Shown piece by piece: positions 9,501 through 16,803 of a stretch of DNA of 64,000 bases. The stretch comes from Lachnospiraceae bacterium. GTDB lineage: Bacteria; Bacillota; Clostridia; Lachnospirales; Lachnospiraceae. Numbering within the stretch: the stretch's first letter is position 1; the number at the start of each line of letters is the position of its first letter. The notes below the pieces were generated by a model. The model was given only the letters and a program-made list of their open reading frames with translations. It was not told the origin of the DNA and did not search any database. The stretch covers positions 124,001-188,000 of the forward strand of contig JAFUIR010000015.1 in assembly GCA_017468395.1 (NCBI GenBank), given 5' to 3'. The position numbers were made by a program, and so were the translations under genes.

Positions 9501-10103
9501 ACGTACTTCCGCTTCTTCCGTAAGGTACTCTATTTTTTGCTTTTTATTTACACTAATCAGGAACTCTTCCATATTCTGGCGGTTACCCGGACATGCGGAA
9601 AGTCCCTCATAAATTTGCCGGTATTGTATTTCCGAACCTTTTAAAATCTTCCAAAAATCCGGTGAATAGAACAATTTCAGCGCCTCGTCCGGATAACCTT
9701 TCGCAAGGTTCGCAAAATGGAATAAGTTTTTTACACTTCCCAGAGAGGACTCTATCTGTGTATATCCCATACTTACTATAAAGGGTAGATAATATTCACC
9801 CTGATTACTGATTACACAAAATTCACCCTTTACCACTTCCCCTTCTCTCAGGCTTTCCCCATGAAAATAAAAACCGATTTCTTCCCCGTTACCTACGAAA
9901 GAATCAGTCAGACACTCCATCCTCATATCGGTGGAGTACACCCGGCCTTCCAGCATCTTTCCTTCGTCGCCGTATATGCCAAAAGAACCTTCTGCATCCT
10001 CACCGGGGCTTAGGGCTATTTCTATTTTTGAGCATGAAAAATCAAGAGAACCGTTATCATAATCAAAGTTCCCCTCCAATATCTGATCAATCACTCTTCT
10101 CAT
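6543..10103 (-). CDS. Giant helical-repeat protein of unknown function (DUF5717-like)
   Basis: Nearly 1,190 residues, soluble, with no signal peptide or membrane helix. The N-terminal 330 residues look like beta-rich segments (for example LEVLTEGDFLYTEKDFLTDD). From about residue 330 to 1,000 the protein is mostly alpha-helical with TPR/HEAT-like spacing (ERSAYLYANVHKNRENYPEL, LLRLCSLLLQQNQMEQ). The last 200 residues again look globular. From memory the length and neighbours match DUF5717 of Lachnospiraceae. GTG codons at 10115 and 10112 are in frame; ATG 10103 is preferred because AAGG touches the more distal codons. It opens the operon and has its own promoter, divergent from the GntR operon. 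Function unknown. Confidence 0.75.
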   Translation of the reverse strand: MRRVIDQILEGNFDYDNGSLDFSCSKIEIALSPGEDAEGSFGIYGDEGKMLEGRVYSTDMRMECLTDSFVGNGEEIGFYFHGESLREGEVVKGEFCVISNQGEYYLPFIVSMGYTQIESSLGSVKNLFHFANLAKGYPDEALKLFYSPDFWKILKGSEIQYRQIYEGLSACPGNRQNMEEFLISVNKKQKIEYLTEEAEVRLDAPEEIAVYHMDIVKNGWGYVNLEVLTEGDFLYTEKDFLTDDDFLGNNCKLPVYIDGGLLHEGKNLGSVILQNAYDRIVVPVTVYKGMSSRQSRYSVEKRRITVQLMEYYQAFRMKKISTGTWLKETGRLVERMSDMEDNDMAGKLFQAHMLITQERDNEAAWILEQVQDVLECEREEEPVLWAYCLYLSTLISRDENYVNKVTSQVEKIYKKNREEWRIAWLLLYLSEEYGKSAAKKLLFLEEQFERGCTSPVLYIEALSLIHSNPALLMKLGEFEKQLLLYAAKKEWLGREMIDQAVYLISKNREFSGVIYRFLKACYEFGGEDNVLNEICAMLIRGSKVGAEYFPWYAKGVERNLRITRLYEYYMMSVDLNSAEPLPKIIMMYFSYQNSLDYERSAYLYANVHKNRENYPELYENYRNIIEQFVTDQICKQRINKDLAYLYRNVLVPRMINGEVANSLGRLLFMHQIKTEREGIRQVIVYQPMAGKEHIYPVVDGKAYVPLFGSDYTVLLEDREQNRYSSSVPYITEKMMLPGKVAKDIAPLVGNITGYNVYMCMNGKDLTEVTADNADRFRYLLEDESLQESFKNEIAMKLMHYYYENDLMDELDAHLEWVNYGQISGKGQGEILKYLIVRGKLQQAYDMVQRFGHYHVEPKVLLRLCSLLLQQNQMEQDPVMTGILSFIFRKGKYDQRTLTYLGYYYQGMTRELRDIWKASVELQIDTRALCERILIQSLYSGAFVGEKMQIFDSYIRNDADPEVEAAFLSQCAYDYFVKDKITEGYVFEKMFYNYQRDGVLPQVSKLAILKYYAENPHEKGEDMMPVLEQFAVEMVYGGIYLKFLKEYCDNELMMGKIMDKTIVEYRAHPGAKAIIHYVIEGEGNEEPQYVTEEMRHVYGGVYFMAFPLFFGESLQYYIVEEQNGQEQLTESGNIQKSDIESMASDGKFYMINDMVIGNTLQDYTTVDHLLEEYYYKGYMSERLFRLL

Positions 10104-10133
10104 CACGCTCACCACACCTTACATTTGCACTTT

Positions 10134-10151
10134 GGTGCCTTTATGCGCACC
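10134..10151 (-). repeat. Small inverted repeat in the leader of the five-gene operon
   Basis: GGTGC (10134-10138) and GCACC (10147-10151) can pair around an eight-base loop. It lies between the promoter and the start of the giant gene, so it would be in the mRNA leader. Role unknown. Confidence 0.4.
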
Positions 10152-10157
10152 ATAAAT

Positions 10158-10187
10158 ATTATAACATTTCTATATGATATAAGGCAA
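10158..10187 (-). promoter_or_regulatory. Probable promoter of the five-gene unknown operon
   Basis: On the minus strand TTGCCT (10182-10187) and a perfect TATAAT (10158-10163) are 18 bp apart. The first start codon lies about 55 bp downstream. It faces away from the GntR promoter at 10245. Confidence 0.55.
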
Positions 10188-10244
10188 TTAGAAAATAGTA
10201 CTCTTCTACTTTTTGCCCCCTAAAAAATTTTTTTAAAAATAGTG

Positions 10245-10301
10245 TTGACATTTTCCCTTGATGGTGTATTATTGTATTAAGAGCGTAATACAGCAATACA
10301 A
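10245..10301 (+). promoter_or_regulatory. Promoter and YtrA-type operator of the GntR/ABC operon
   Basis: TTGACA (10245-10250), a 16-bp spacer and TATTAT (10267-10272) form a strong promoter. The start region overlaps two interlocked inverted repeats: TGTATTA (10273-10279) with TAATACA (10286-10292), and TTGTATT (10272-10278) with AATACAA (10295-10301). Such dyads at the transcription start are typical of autoregulating YtrA-subfamily GntR repressors. AAGGAGG (10303-10309) follows. Confidence 0.75.
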
Positions 10302-10315
10302 GAAGGAGGTACATT

Positions 10316-10681
10316 ATGGCTTGGATATTAGATTCCGACAGACCCATATACGCTCAGTTAGTTGAGCGTATTCAAATGCAAATTGTTTCCGGTCATTATC
10401 CGCCCGGTGCAAAATTGCCCAGTGTCCGCGAATTAGCCGCCGAGGCCGCGGTAAACCCAAATACCATGCAGAAAGCATTCTCAGAACTGGAACGAAGCGG
10501 ATTAATTATTACCCAGCGCACCAACGGGCGCATTGTAACGGAGGACACCGAAATGATTAATAACATCAGACAGAGTCTTGCAAAAGAACATTTGGACTTA
10601 TTTATCGCCAAAATGTTAGAACTCGGTTTCACAAAAGAACAGATTATTGCATTTATTGAAAAAGCAGTACAGGAGGGGTAA
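10316..10681 (+). CDS. GntR-family transcriptional regulator, YtrA subfamily
   Basis: A 121-residue DNA-binding protein. Residues 1-75 are the GntR winged helix: IYAQLVERIQMQIVSGHYPP, KLPSVRELA, NPNTMQKAFSELERSGLI and the wing TNGRIV. The short helical tail, with no large effector domain, is typical of the YtrA group. These proteins usually repress their own operon and the ABC transporter behind it until an envelope-active compound appears. The ABC ATPase gene starts three bases after its stop codon. ATG 10316 lies six bases after a perfect AAGGAGG. The palindromes in the promoter are the likely binding site. Confidence 0.93.
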   Translation: MAWILDSDRPIYAQLVERIQMQIVSGHYPPGAKLPSVRELAAEAAVNPNTMQKAFSELERSGLIITQRTNGRIVTEDTEMINNIRQSLAKEHLDLFIAKMLELGFTKEQIIAFIEKAVQEG

Positions 10682-10683
10682 CT

Positions 10684-11385
10684 ATGAATAATCTTGTTGA
10701 AATTCAAGGCTTGGTTAAAGCCTACGATGCCCGCACAATCGCCGTAAACAACTTAACCCTGACTATTCCCCAAGGAAAAATCATCGGTCTGCTTGGTCCT
10801 AACGGCAGCGGCAAAACCACATTGATTAAAATGATAAACGGACTTTTGGCTCCCACTCAGGGAAGCGTCCGCATCCGGGGCATGGAGCCCGGTCCCGAAA
10901 CAAAGGCTCTGATTTCTTATTTGCCGGAGCGCACTTATCTGGAAAACGGTTCTACCGTTCAGAGTATCGTAGAATTTTTTGCAGACTTTTATGCAGACTT
11001 TTCTACTGAAAAGGCATATTCCATGCTGGCAGCCTTGAACATCGACCCGAAAGCAAGACTGAAAACCTTATCCAAAGGTACCAAAGAAAAAGTACAACTG
11101 ATTCTGGTTATGAGCCGCAATGCGCAGTTGTATATTTTGGATGAACCTATCGCCGGTGTTGACCCTGCTGCAAGAGATTATATTTTAAAAACCATTATTA
11201 ACAATTACAATCCCGAAGGAACCATTTTACTGTCCACACATTTAATTACCGATATTGAAAATGTTTTGGACGAAGTTATTTTCCTTCGCTACGGACAACT
11301 GGTTCTCCAGACTTCCGTAGATGAAATCCGTGAAAAACACGGCAAATCCGTAGACGCATTTTTTAGGGAGGTATTCGCATGTTAG
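10684..11385 (+). CDS. ABC transporter ATP-binding protein
   Basis: A 233-residue cytosolic ATPase subunit. Walker A is GPNGSGKTTL (about residues 39-48), the signature is the variant LSKGTKEK, Walker B is LYILDEPIAGVDPAARD, and the switch His is in STHLITDIE. The variant signature and short length fit exporter ATPases of the YtrB/BcrA/CcmA group found behind GntR-YtrA regulators. It would power the membrane subunit encoded next, whose start overlaps its last codons by seven bases. The exported substrate, often a peptide antibiotic or lipid in this class, cannot be read from sequence. Confidence 0.93.
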   Translation: MNNLVEIQGLVKAYDARTIAVNNLTLTIPQGKIIGLLGPNGSGKTTLIKMINGLLAPTQGSVRIRGMEPGPETKALISYLPERTYLENGSTVQSIVEFFADFYADFSTEKAYSMLAALNIDPKARLKTLSKGTKEKVQLILVMSRNAQLYILDEPIAGVDPAARDYILKTIINNYNPEGTILLSTHLITDIENVLDEVIFLRYGQLVLQTSVDEIREKHGKSVDAFFREVFAC

Positions 11386-12275
11386 GAAAATTATTAAAAC
11401 ACGAATGGCGTTCCACTTGGAAACTGCCAACCGCACTCTCTGCTTTTACTATACTTATGACACTCCTTGGGGCACTTTCATTCAAAATGCCCATGTGGCA
11501 AAAACTGGTTGGAAATAATCCCAGTTCCGTGACTTTTGTTGATTTAGTGGCTGTGGCAATCCTGATTACCTACTTTATTACTATCGTTGTCAGTGCCTAT
11601 GCCATCATGATTTACTTCTCCGTCCGTTTCTACAAAAATTTGTATACAGACGAAGGTTATCTGATGCATACACTACCCACCACACCCAGAAATCTGATTT
11701 TCAGCAAAACAGTAATCAGTTCTTTTTGGAATGTTATCTCCACTACTTTGATGATGGCTTCCATGTTCTGGCTGTTTGATGTTTTCATGAAAACCCTGCT
11801 CACTGAGGCCGAATGGAAAGAAGTTTCCGCAGCCTTTGCCGGAATCTCTCCCTCAATTAACGAAATCTTCATTGAATACAGCGGTGTTTCCGTAGTTTTT
11901 GCCATCTTTGCCTACATCCTGACTTTGCTGGTAGGCAGCATCTACGGCATGTTACTGATTTACCTTTGCATTTGTATCGGTCAACTGTTCCGCAAACACA
12001 AAGTGGCCGCAGCTATTATTGCCTACCTGGTAGTAACCACTATCATCCAGACCATCACTTCCGTGGCAGTACTTCCTGCTACCTTTAACATGATGTTTAA
12101 AATGGAGGCCATGTCCGAAAGCCTTCTGATTGCTTCTCCCATGGAAGCCCTGGTTGCACCTTTTGCTACAATGATGCCTGTGATATATATCAGTTTGGCT
12201 CTTTCTGCAATATTAAGTATCGCAGCCTTCTTTGCCTGTGAATATATCACAAAACGGAAATTGAATCTGGACTAA
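11379..12275 (+). CDS. ABC transporter permease subunit
   Basis: A 298-residue membrane protein with about six hydrophobic segments, for example LPTALSAFTILMTLLGALSF, the long VDLVAVAILITYFITIVVSA, and segments near 180-215, 215-245 and 250-290. It begins with MLGKLLKHEWRSTWK, a common start of ABC-2-like permeases in GntR/YtrA operons. No extracytoplasmic binding domain is visible. Its start overlaps the ATPase gene, so translation is coupled. A strong intrinsic terminator follows within 12 bases, closing the three-gene operon. Confidence 0.9.
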   Translation: MLGKLLKHEWRSTWKLPTALSAFTILMTLLGALSFKMPMWQKLVGNNPSSVTFVDLVAVAILITYFITIVVSAYAIMIYFSVRFYKNLYTDEGYLMHTLPTTPRNLIFSKTVISSFWNVISTTLMMASMFWLFDVFMKTLLTEAEWKEVSAAFAGISPSINEIFIEYSGVSVVFAIFAYILTLLVGSIYGMLLIYLCICIGQLFRKHKVAAAIIAYLVVTTIIQTITSVAVLPATFNMMFKMEAMSESLLIASPMEALVAPFATMMPVIYISLALSAILSIAAFFACEYITKRKLNLD

Positions 12276-12286
12276 TCAAATAGTAC

Positions 12287-12333
12287 AAGACCTCTGCATA
12301 TATTACCTTAAGTAAATATGCAGAGGTCTTTTT
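12287..12333 (+). terminator. Intrinsic terminator of the GntR/ABC operon
   Basis: A perfect 15-bp stem (12287-12301 with 12316-12330) starting AAGACCTCTGCATAT, a 14-base loop and five T residues. The 3' arm contains AGAGG, seven bases before ATG 12334 of the next gene, so this terminator stem also holds the only visible ribosome binding site for that gene. Confidence 0.9.
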
Positions 12334-13032
12334 ATGCCCCAAAATGAATTACATGCCTCACAAACCGGAAACGACACCGGTGTTTTGCGCATTAACGTTA
12401 TCTCGGCTCTGGGAATGATTCCCGTAGCCGGCGCCACTATTACCATCGCCGACACTGCAAATCCCACCGAAATCATTGCCACTTTAACAACCGACGAATC
12501 CGGTCTGACAGAGGATATCCGGCTTTCCACACCGCCCTTAGCCCTTTCTTTGACCCCTTCTGACATACAGCCCTATGCGGAGTACAACATTGAAGTCGTG
12601 GCGGAAGGTTATGAACCGGTGCAAATTTTCGGTTCCCAACTTCTTGCCAATGAATTCTCTTTCCAGTCCGTCCGCATGAACCCTTTGGAAATCACGGAAG
12701 AAGACGAAAAAATTGTTGTCATCCCACCTCACACACTGTTTGGGGATTTCCCGCCTAAAATTCCCGAAGCGGAAATCAAACCCTTGCCCGAAAGCGGCGA
12801 AATCGTTTTAAGCCGGGTAGTAATCCCCGAATATATCATCGTCCACGACGGCGTTCCCAGCGACCGCAGCGCCCCCAATTACTGGGTAAAATACACGGAC
12901 TACATCAAGAATGTGGCATCCTCCGAAATCTATTCCACCTGGCCAGAAGCCACCATTTACGCAAACATATTGGCCATTATGTCCTTTACTTTGAATAGGG
13001 TGTTTACGGAGTGGTACCATCGTATCCATTGA
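12334..13032 (+). pseudogene. SpoIID-like/peptidoglycan-binding protein, 5' half (split by the mobile element)
   Basis: Residues 1-228 of a host protein. A carboxypeptidase-regulatory or Ig-like beta domain (RINVISALGMIPVAGATITI) is followed by a Pro/Glu-rich linker and the start of a SpoIID-like domain (YIKNVASSEIYSTWPEATIY, then AIMSFTLNRVFTEWY). The true sequence ends at GGTAC 13013-13017; the last four residues before the stop (HRIH) are from the element. Joining it at GGTAC to the 3' half at 21321 restores one frame (TEWY-RNQGYDF) of about 420 residues. SpoIID relatives cleave glycan strands during spore engulfment or wall remodelling. The truncated product lacks half of that domain and should be inactive. 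Confidence 0.88.
13013..13017. other. attL core GGTAC
   Basis: The left junction between host (…TTTACGGAGT) and element (CATCGTATCC…). The five bases GGTAC are identical at the right junction. The reconstructed element site has GGTACC with CGA and TCG close on either side, the partial dyad expected for a serine-integrase attP. Confidence 0.8.
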
Positions 13033-13110
13033 TTCATTGTTGTAGAAATCTCATTCTTAACAAATTGATTATACATATGACAGATGCATACAGAAAGGAT
13101 GAAATATACT

Positions 13111-15273
13111 ATGAATAGTACCGTTATTACTATATATCAGAACAATAATTCAAGAGGGCATGCGAACAATCCTAATGGCTTCACAACAGAATTCAATATC
13201 AAAAATGGAGATACTCATACTTTAGCCAAAGCAGTTCAATATGACAACTGTCCTGGTTTATACAAAAATGGGTATCGTAAAAGTGAAAATTTCATCAAAG
13301 CAAACTGTATCCTTGCAGATATTGATAATACACACAGTGAAAATCCTTCCGATTGGATTACACATGATGATGTAATCAACGCTTTACCTAATGTATCATT
13401 TTACTACTATCCTAGCAGAAACCATTTAAAAGAAAAGAACGGACAAGCACCACGTCCAAAAGAACACTATATTTTTCCAACATATACGATTCACGATGTG
13501 CATACATACACAAACACGATGAAAACTTTAATAAGAATGTTTCCACAATTGCATTTTGACACAGCGGTAAGCGGTGGGGCACAGTTAAATTTTGGTGTGG
13601 AAAATCCAACTGTTAGTTATGTGAATGGTACAATAGATTTGTCTGAATTTATAAAACAACATAACAATTCGGATGTTAATACTGAATCAAATATGGACAT
13701 AATCCCCCAAGGTAACAGGAATAATACTATGTTCAAATATGCACTAAAAATTTTGTCTGAGTATGGAGATTCCAATGTATCTCAATCTGCTTACATGAGA
13801 GAATCCCAAAAATGTAATCCGCCATTGGACGATAGCGAACTGTCCGCTATATGGAACAGTGCACTTTCATATTACCACAAAAATGCTCACTCTCGTTACA
13901 ATTATAGTGGACACAGTACGAACTGGGTCATCCCGCCCCAAAACCCTATTGCAGTGCAAAAATTATATGAGCCAGAGAAAAAGGACAGAAAGTTCAACAT
14001 TGCAACCGCAAAACTCATACTAAAAGCCATCAACGTTTCCATAAAACTTAACGATATGAATAGGCACGTTGAAGTTTTGGGGCTTCCTGATAAATATGCG
14101 AAAGATGATGCCTATAACATACTCATCACAATCGTTTCTGATATTGCAAATGATATGTGCTATAAAAGGTCAACTTCCCAAGTCGTCCAAGAAGTTTTAA
14201 ACGTTATAGCAAACGAAAATCACTATCATCCTGTTCTATCTCTTCTTCATCAGAAAAAATGGGACAAGATAGACCGCTTGGAAGAAATATATAACATGCT
14301 AGGGATTTCTGATCGTTTTTATAAAGTACTTATTCAAAAATGGGCTATACAAACAATTGCTCTGTTGTTCAATTCTGAAAGCAATCCAATTACACCCGAA
14401 GGTGTATTAGTTTTACAAGGAAAGCAGGGGGTCGGAAAAACACAATTTTTCAGTCATCTGGCAATCAAAGAAAACTTTTTTAAAGGTGGGGCAACATTGG
14501 ATATGTCAAACAAAGATAGTCTGATGTCTGCAACAAAGATATGGATATGTGAACTTGGAGAAATAGATAGCACTACTAAAAAAGAACAATCCGCCCTAAA
14601 AGCATTTTTGACCGAAAAAACCGACCGTTTCAGAGAACCATATGCTCGTTGTGAAACTATACGACCACGTCGTACTTCATTTTGTGGTACAGTAAATCCG
14701 AAAGGATACTTGCGAGACGAAACTGGAAATCGTCGCTACTGGACAATTCCTATTGACAAAATAAATCTCAAAAAAATATTTGAGTATGACCAAGAATGGT
14801 ACACACAGTTTTGGCGTCAAATCCTCGTAATATATCAAAGTAACCCAACCGGTTATCTGCTAACAGCCGAGGAAAAAGATTTTATAAACAAAAACAATAG
14901 CAACTATGAACTAGATGTATTTGGTCAAGATGAATTTATGACTACCTTTAATCTCACTTCATCAAGAACAGAATGGACATATAAAACTGCTGCTCAAATA
15001 GCAAATATTTTGAGCGAAAAATTTAAAAACCTCAAAATAACCAGTGTCCAAGTGGGAAAAATACTAAATCAAATTGAACAACGAGAAAACATTCAATTTG
15101 AAAGGAAAATCATTCACGGGAAACGGCTCATATTATGTCCTCCTATTTCAGAAAATAACAATATCTATCAATCAACGCCTATTGTTCCATATGTACCTCT
15201 TACGGAGCCTTTTGTACCAAACAACGCAGGACTTAACTTGTACGAAAATCAAAATGAGGTTGTTAATTTTTAG
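13111..15273 (+). CDS. Primase-helicase, VapE/virulence-associated E type
   Basis: About 720 residues. An archaeo-eukaryotic primase-like N-terminal domain has NCILADIDNTHSE (acidic pair), RPKEHYIFP and GGAQLNFG. A PriCT-like helical domain follows (GNRNNTMFKYALKILSEYGD to PPLDDSELSAIWNSA). The C-terminal half is a VapE-type SF3-like helicase: Walker A GKQGVGKTQFF, Walker B KIWICELGEI, and FCGTVNPKGYLRDETGNRRY. It would prime and unwind DNA to replicate the excised element. ATG 13111 is preferred, with AAAGGATGA upstream; an in-frame ATG at 13084 has no ribosome binding site. First gene after attL. AT-rich codon use differs from the host. Confidence 0.88.
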   Translation: MNSTVITIYQNNNSRGHANNPNGFTTEFNIKNGDTHTLAKAVQYDNCPGLYKNGYRKSENFIKANCILADIDNTHSENPSDWITHDDVINALPNVSFYYYPSRNHLKEKNGQAPRPKEHYIFPTYTIHDVHTYTNTMKTLIRMFPQLHFDTAVSGGAQLNFGVENPTVSYVNGTIDLSEFIKQHNNSDVNTESNMDIIPQGNRNNTMFKYALKILSEYGDSNVSQSAYMRESQKCNPPLDDSELSAIWNSALSYYHKNAHSRYNYSGHSTNWVIPPQNPIAVQKLYEPEKKDRKFNIATAKLILKAINVSIKLNDMNRHVEVLGLPDKYAKDDAYNILITIVSDIANDMCYKRSTSQVVQEVLNVIANENHYHPVLSLLHQKKWDKIDRLEEIYNMLGISDRFYKVLIQKWAIQTIALLFNSESNPITPEGVLVLQGKQGVGKTQFFSHLAIKENFFKGGATLDMSNKDSLMSATKIWICELGEIDSTTKKEQSALKAFLTEKTDRFREPYARCETIRPRRTSFCGTVNPKGYLRDETGNRRYWTIPIDKINLKKIFEYDQEWYTQFWRQILVIYQSNPTGYLLTAEEKDFINKNNSNYELDVFGQDEFMTTFNLTSSRTEWTYKTAAQIANILSEKFKNLKITSVQVGKILNQIEQRENIQFERKIIHGKRLILCPPISENNNIYQSTPIVPYVPLTEPFVPNNAGLNLYENQNEVVNF

Positions 15274-15374
15274 GTGTAAGGTGTAAGTACTTTTATATAT
15301 AATTGATAAAAAATAACATTATTATATAGTTTTCTCAATAAGTAACTTTACTCCACCCACACTCTTCATAAAGC

Positions 15375-15409
15375 AAAAGCCACCACTGTCAAACTCAGCG
15401 GTGGCTTTT
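15375..15409. terminator. Bidirectional intrinsic terminator
   Basis: AAAAGCCACC (15375-15384) pairs with GGTGGCTTTT (15400-15409), with CTG/CAG extending the stem inside. It has A and T runs on both sides and lies between the convergent primase-helicase gene and the 74-residue minus-strand gene. Confidence 0.85.
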
Positions 15410-15433
15410 ATCGTCAAACCTCACAGAATTACA

Positions 15434-15658
15434 TTACTCCTTTGTTTTTCCAACCATTAAATACTCACAGTCACCTATTGTAAACACAAAATTCCCCCTT
15501 GGCTCTGTGTTATAAAATATCTCTAGACCTTGTAATTCCTCAATAGTATTCAATAAGTCTAAAACTTCATCAGCAGTAAAAGTCATTTGTGCACACTGCC
15601 CTAATAATGTATCTATATATTGATTGGCTTCCATTGATGCTTTAATCATTCTTCTCAT
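15434..15658 (-). CDS. Small protein of unknown function (element cargo)
   Basis: A 74-residue acidic protein, not recognised. It is predicted helical at the N-terminus (RRMIKASMEANQYIDTLLGQ and FTADEVLDLLNTIEELQG) and ends in short strands (FVFTIGDCEYLMVGK). AGGAG nine bases before ATG 15658 supports translation. It shares the bidirectional terminator with the primase gene. It could be an immunity, anti-repressor or copy-control factor; nothing in the sequence decides this. Confidence 0.6.
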   Translation of the reverse strand: MRRMIKASMEANQYIDTLLGQCAQMTFTADEVLDLLNTIEELQGLEIFYNTEPRGNFVFTIGDCEYLMVGKTKE

Positions 15659-15925
15659 TCTTGTTTACTCCTAATAATAATATCAAGTACAACAGTTCTT
15701 ATGATTTAATTCATTTCAGTTAAATGTTTTTCTTGTCACATCATTTAATGACAGTTTCAAAAAATACGTGCCTTGAAAAAACAAACCACAAGAATGTTTT
15801 TTCTTTTCAATTATATTTAAGGTTTGGTGTAAATCTTAACATTATATATGTTTGCCTTTCAAATCTGGGTGAGATGAAAGTTTCTTTTCCAAGAGGTAAT
15901 ATTCTTCCATAAACACTCAAAATAA
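15659..15925. other. AT-rich gap within the element
   Basis: Between the small minus gene and the repressor terminator I see only AT-rich DNA. A 62-codon plus-strand frame inside has no ribosome binding site. The promoter of the 74-residue gene probably lies at its left end, but I cannot fix it. Confidence 0.4.
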
Positions 15926-15970
15926 AAAGATGAACCAAATATCACATAATAACTGATTTGGCTCATCTTT
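15926..15970 (-). terminator. Terminator of the element repressor gene
   Basis: Arms at 15926-15940 and 15956-15970 (AAAGATGA-x-CCAAAT type, one mismatch) flank a 15-base loop, with T residues following on the minus strand. It lies 27 bases after the repressor stop. Confidence 0.75.
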
Positions 15971-15997
15971 AAATTTAAATATTATAATCTATTGAAA

Positions 15998-16327
15998 CTA
16001 TACATTCTCTATCCCTAAAAGAACTTTTACTGCATGTTGCATGGATGTTCTTGTCCTATATTCCTTGATAACGCTCTTCTCCTCTGCTGTCAATTCATCA
16101 TCTGCCAACCTAATACCAAGCAACTCACTCGCCGAAACATTTAACGCTTCACAAATGTCAGCAATCATATCTGCTGGAGGATTATTTGCACCTTGCTCCC
16201 AGTTTGATATTCTACTGCTGCCTTCTACTCCAATTTTTTTTGCAAGTTGCGATTGAGTCAATCCGCTCTTCTCTCTGTACTTTCGTATATTGCCTCCAAC
16301 TTTGCCTTCCATGTTTTTGTCTTTCAT
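15998..16327 (-). CDS. XRE-family (CI-like) repressor of the element
   Basis: A 109-residue protein with an N-terminal helix-turn-helix: NIRKYREKSGLTQSQLAKKI, then GSSRISNWEQGANNPPADMI and CEALNVSASELLG. The C-terminal 35 residues are a short helix (LTAEEKSVIKEYRTR), with no LexA-like autocleavage domain. ATG 16327 has AAGGTGG seven bases upstream. It is divergent from the Cro-like gene across a 149-bp gap with three or four copies of one operator, a classic lysis/lysogeny-type switch. It probably represses the plus-strand element genes and itself. Confidence 0.88.
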   Translation of the reverse strand: MKDKNMEGKVGGNIRKYREKSGLTQSQLAKKIGVEGSSRISNWEQGANNPPADMIADICEALNVSASELLGIRLADDELTAEEKSVIKEYRTRTSMQHAVKVLLGIENV

Positions 16328-16357
16328 CACATCACCACCTTATTGCTTAAGTATACT

Positions 16358-16458
16358 CAAAATTCTGAAATATAGCAATCAAAATACAGATATTCTGGTT
16401 TTTTCTATTGACTTTACAGATATTCTGTCTTACCATCGAAGTAAATACAGAAATTCTG
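16358..16458. promoter_or_regulatory. Divergent switch region: three operators and two promoters
   Basis: TACAGATATTCTG at 16385-16397 and 16415-16427 and TACAGAAATTCTG at 16446-16458 share CAGA-N3-TCTG dyad symmetry and are 30 and 31 bp apart, three helical turns. A weaker half-site (TTCTGAAA) lies near 16363. The plus promoter is TTGACT (16408-16413), a 17-bp spacer and TACCAT (16431-16436), with the middle operator in its spacer. A minus promoter with TATACT near 16351 serves the repressor. Competition between the two XRE proteins here should set the state of the element. Confidence 0.8.
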
Positions 16459-16476
16459 CACGAAAGGAGTGGTTTT

Positions 16477-16689
16477 GTGCACGTATACGAAAAAGTGCGT
16501 GCTTATATCGAGCAACAAGGCTATAAGCAAATTGTAATAGCAAATAAGGCTGGCATACCTCCAACAACATTTAATGCCATCATGAACGGGAAAAGAACAA
16601 TGTATGCCGATGATTTGCGAGCCATTTGTTTGGCATTAAATGTCAGTCCTGAATTATTTATAGAAGTGCCGAAAAAAGTCGAATTATAG
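16477..16689 (+). CDS. XRE-family Cro-like regulator
   Basis: A 70-residue protein that is almost only a helix-turn-helix domain: VYEKVRAYIEQQGYKQIVIA, then IPPTTFNAIMNGKRTMYADD and ALNVSPELFIEVPKK. The start is GTG 16477, seven bases after AAAGGAG; a longer frame upstream would cross the operators and lacks a site. It is divergent from the CI-like gene, so it is the probable Cro counterpart. The start being GTG may keep its level low. Confidence 0.85.
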   Translation: MHVYEKVRAYIEQQGYKQIVIANKAGIPPTTFNAIMNGKRTMYADDLRAICLALNVSPELFIEVPKKVEL

Positions 16690-16803
16690 AAAGGGGGATT
16701 CACTCAAAATATTAAAGTACTTATAAATACTGTCTTATTTATAACAAAACAAAACTTCATAACTGTGCAAACAAAAATATGAAATATCAGAAAGGGAAAA
16801 AAT
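16690..16803. other. Short gap without recognised feature
   Basis: AT-rich DNA between the Cro-like gene and the 416-residue gene. It contains AGAAAGG before ATG 16804 as the ribosome binding site and no clear terminator, so read-through from the switch promoter is likely. Confidence 0.4.
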
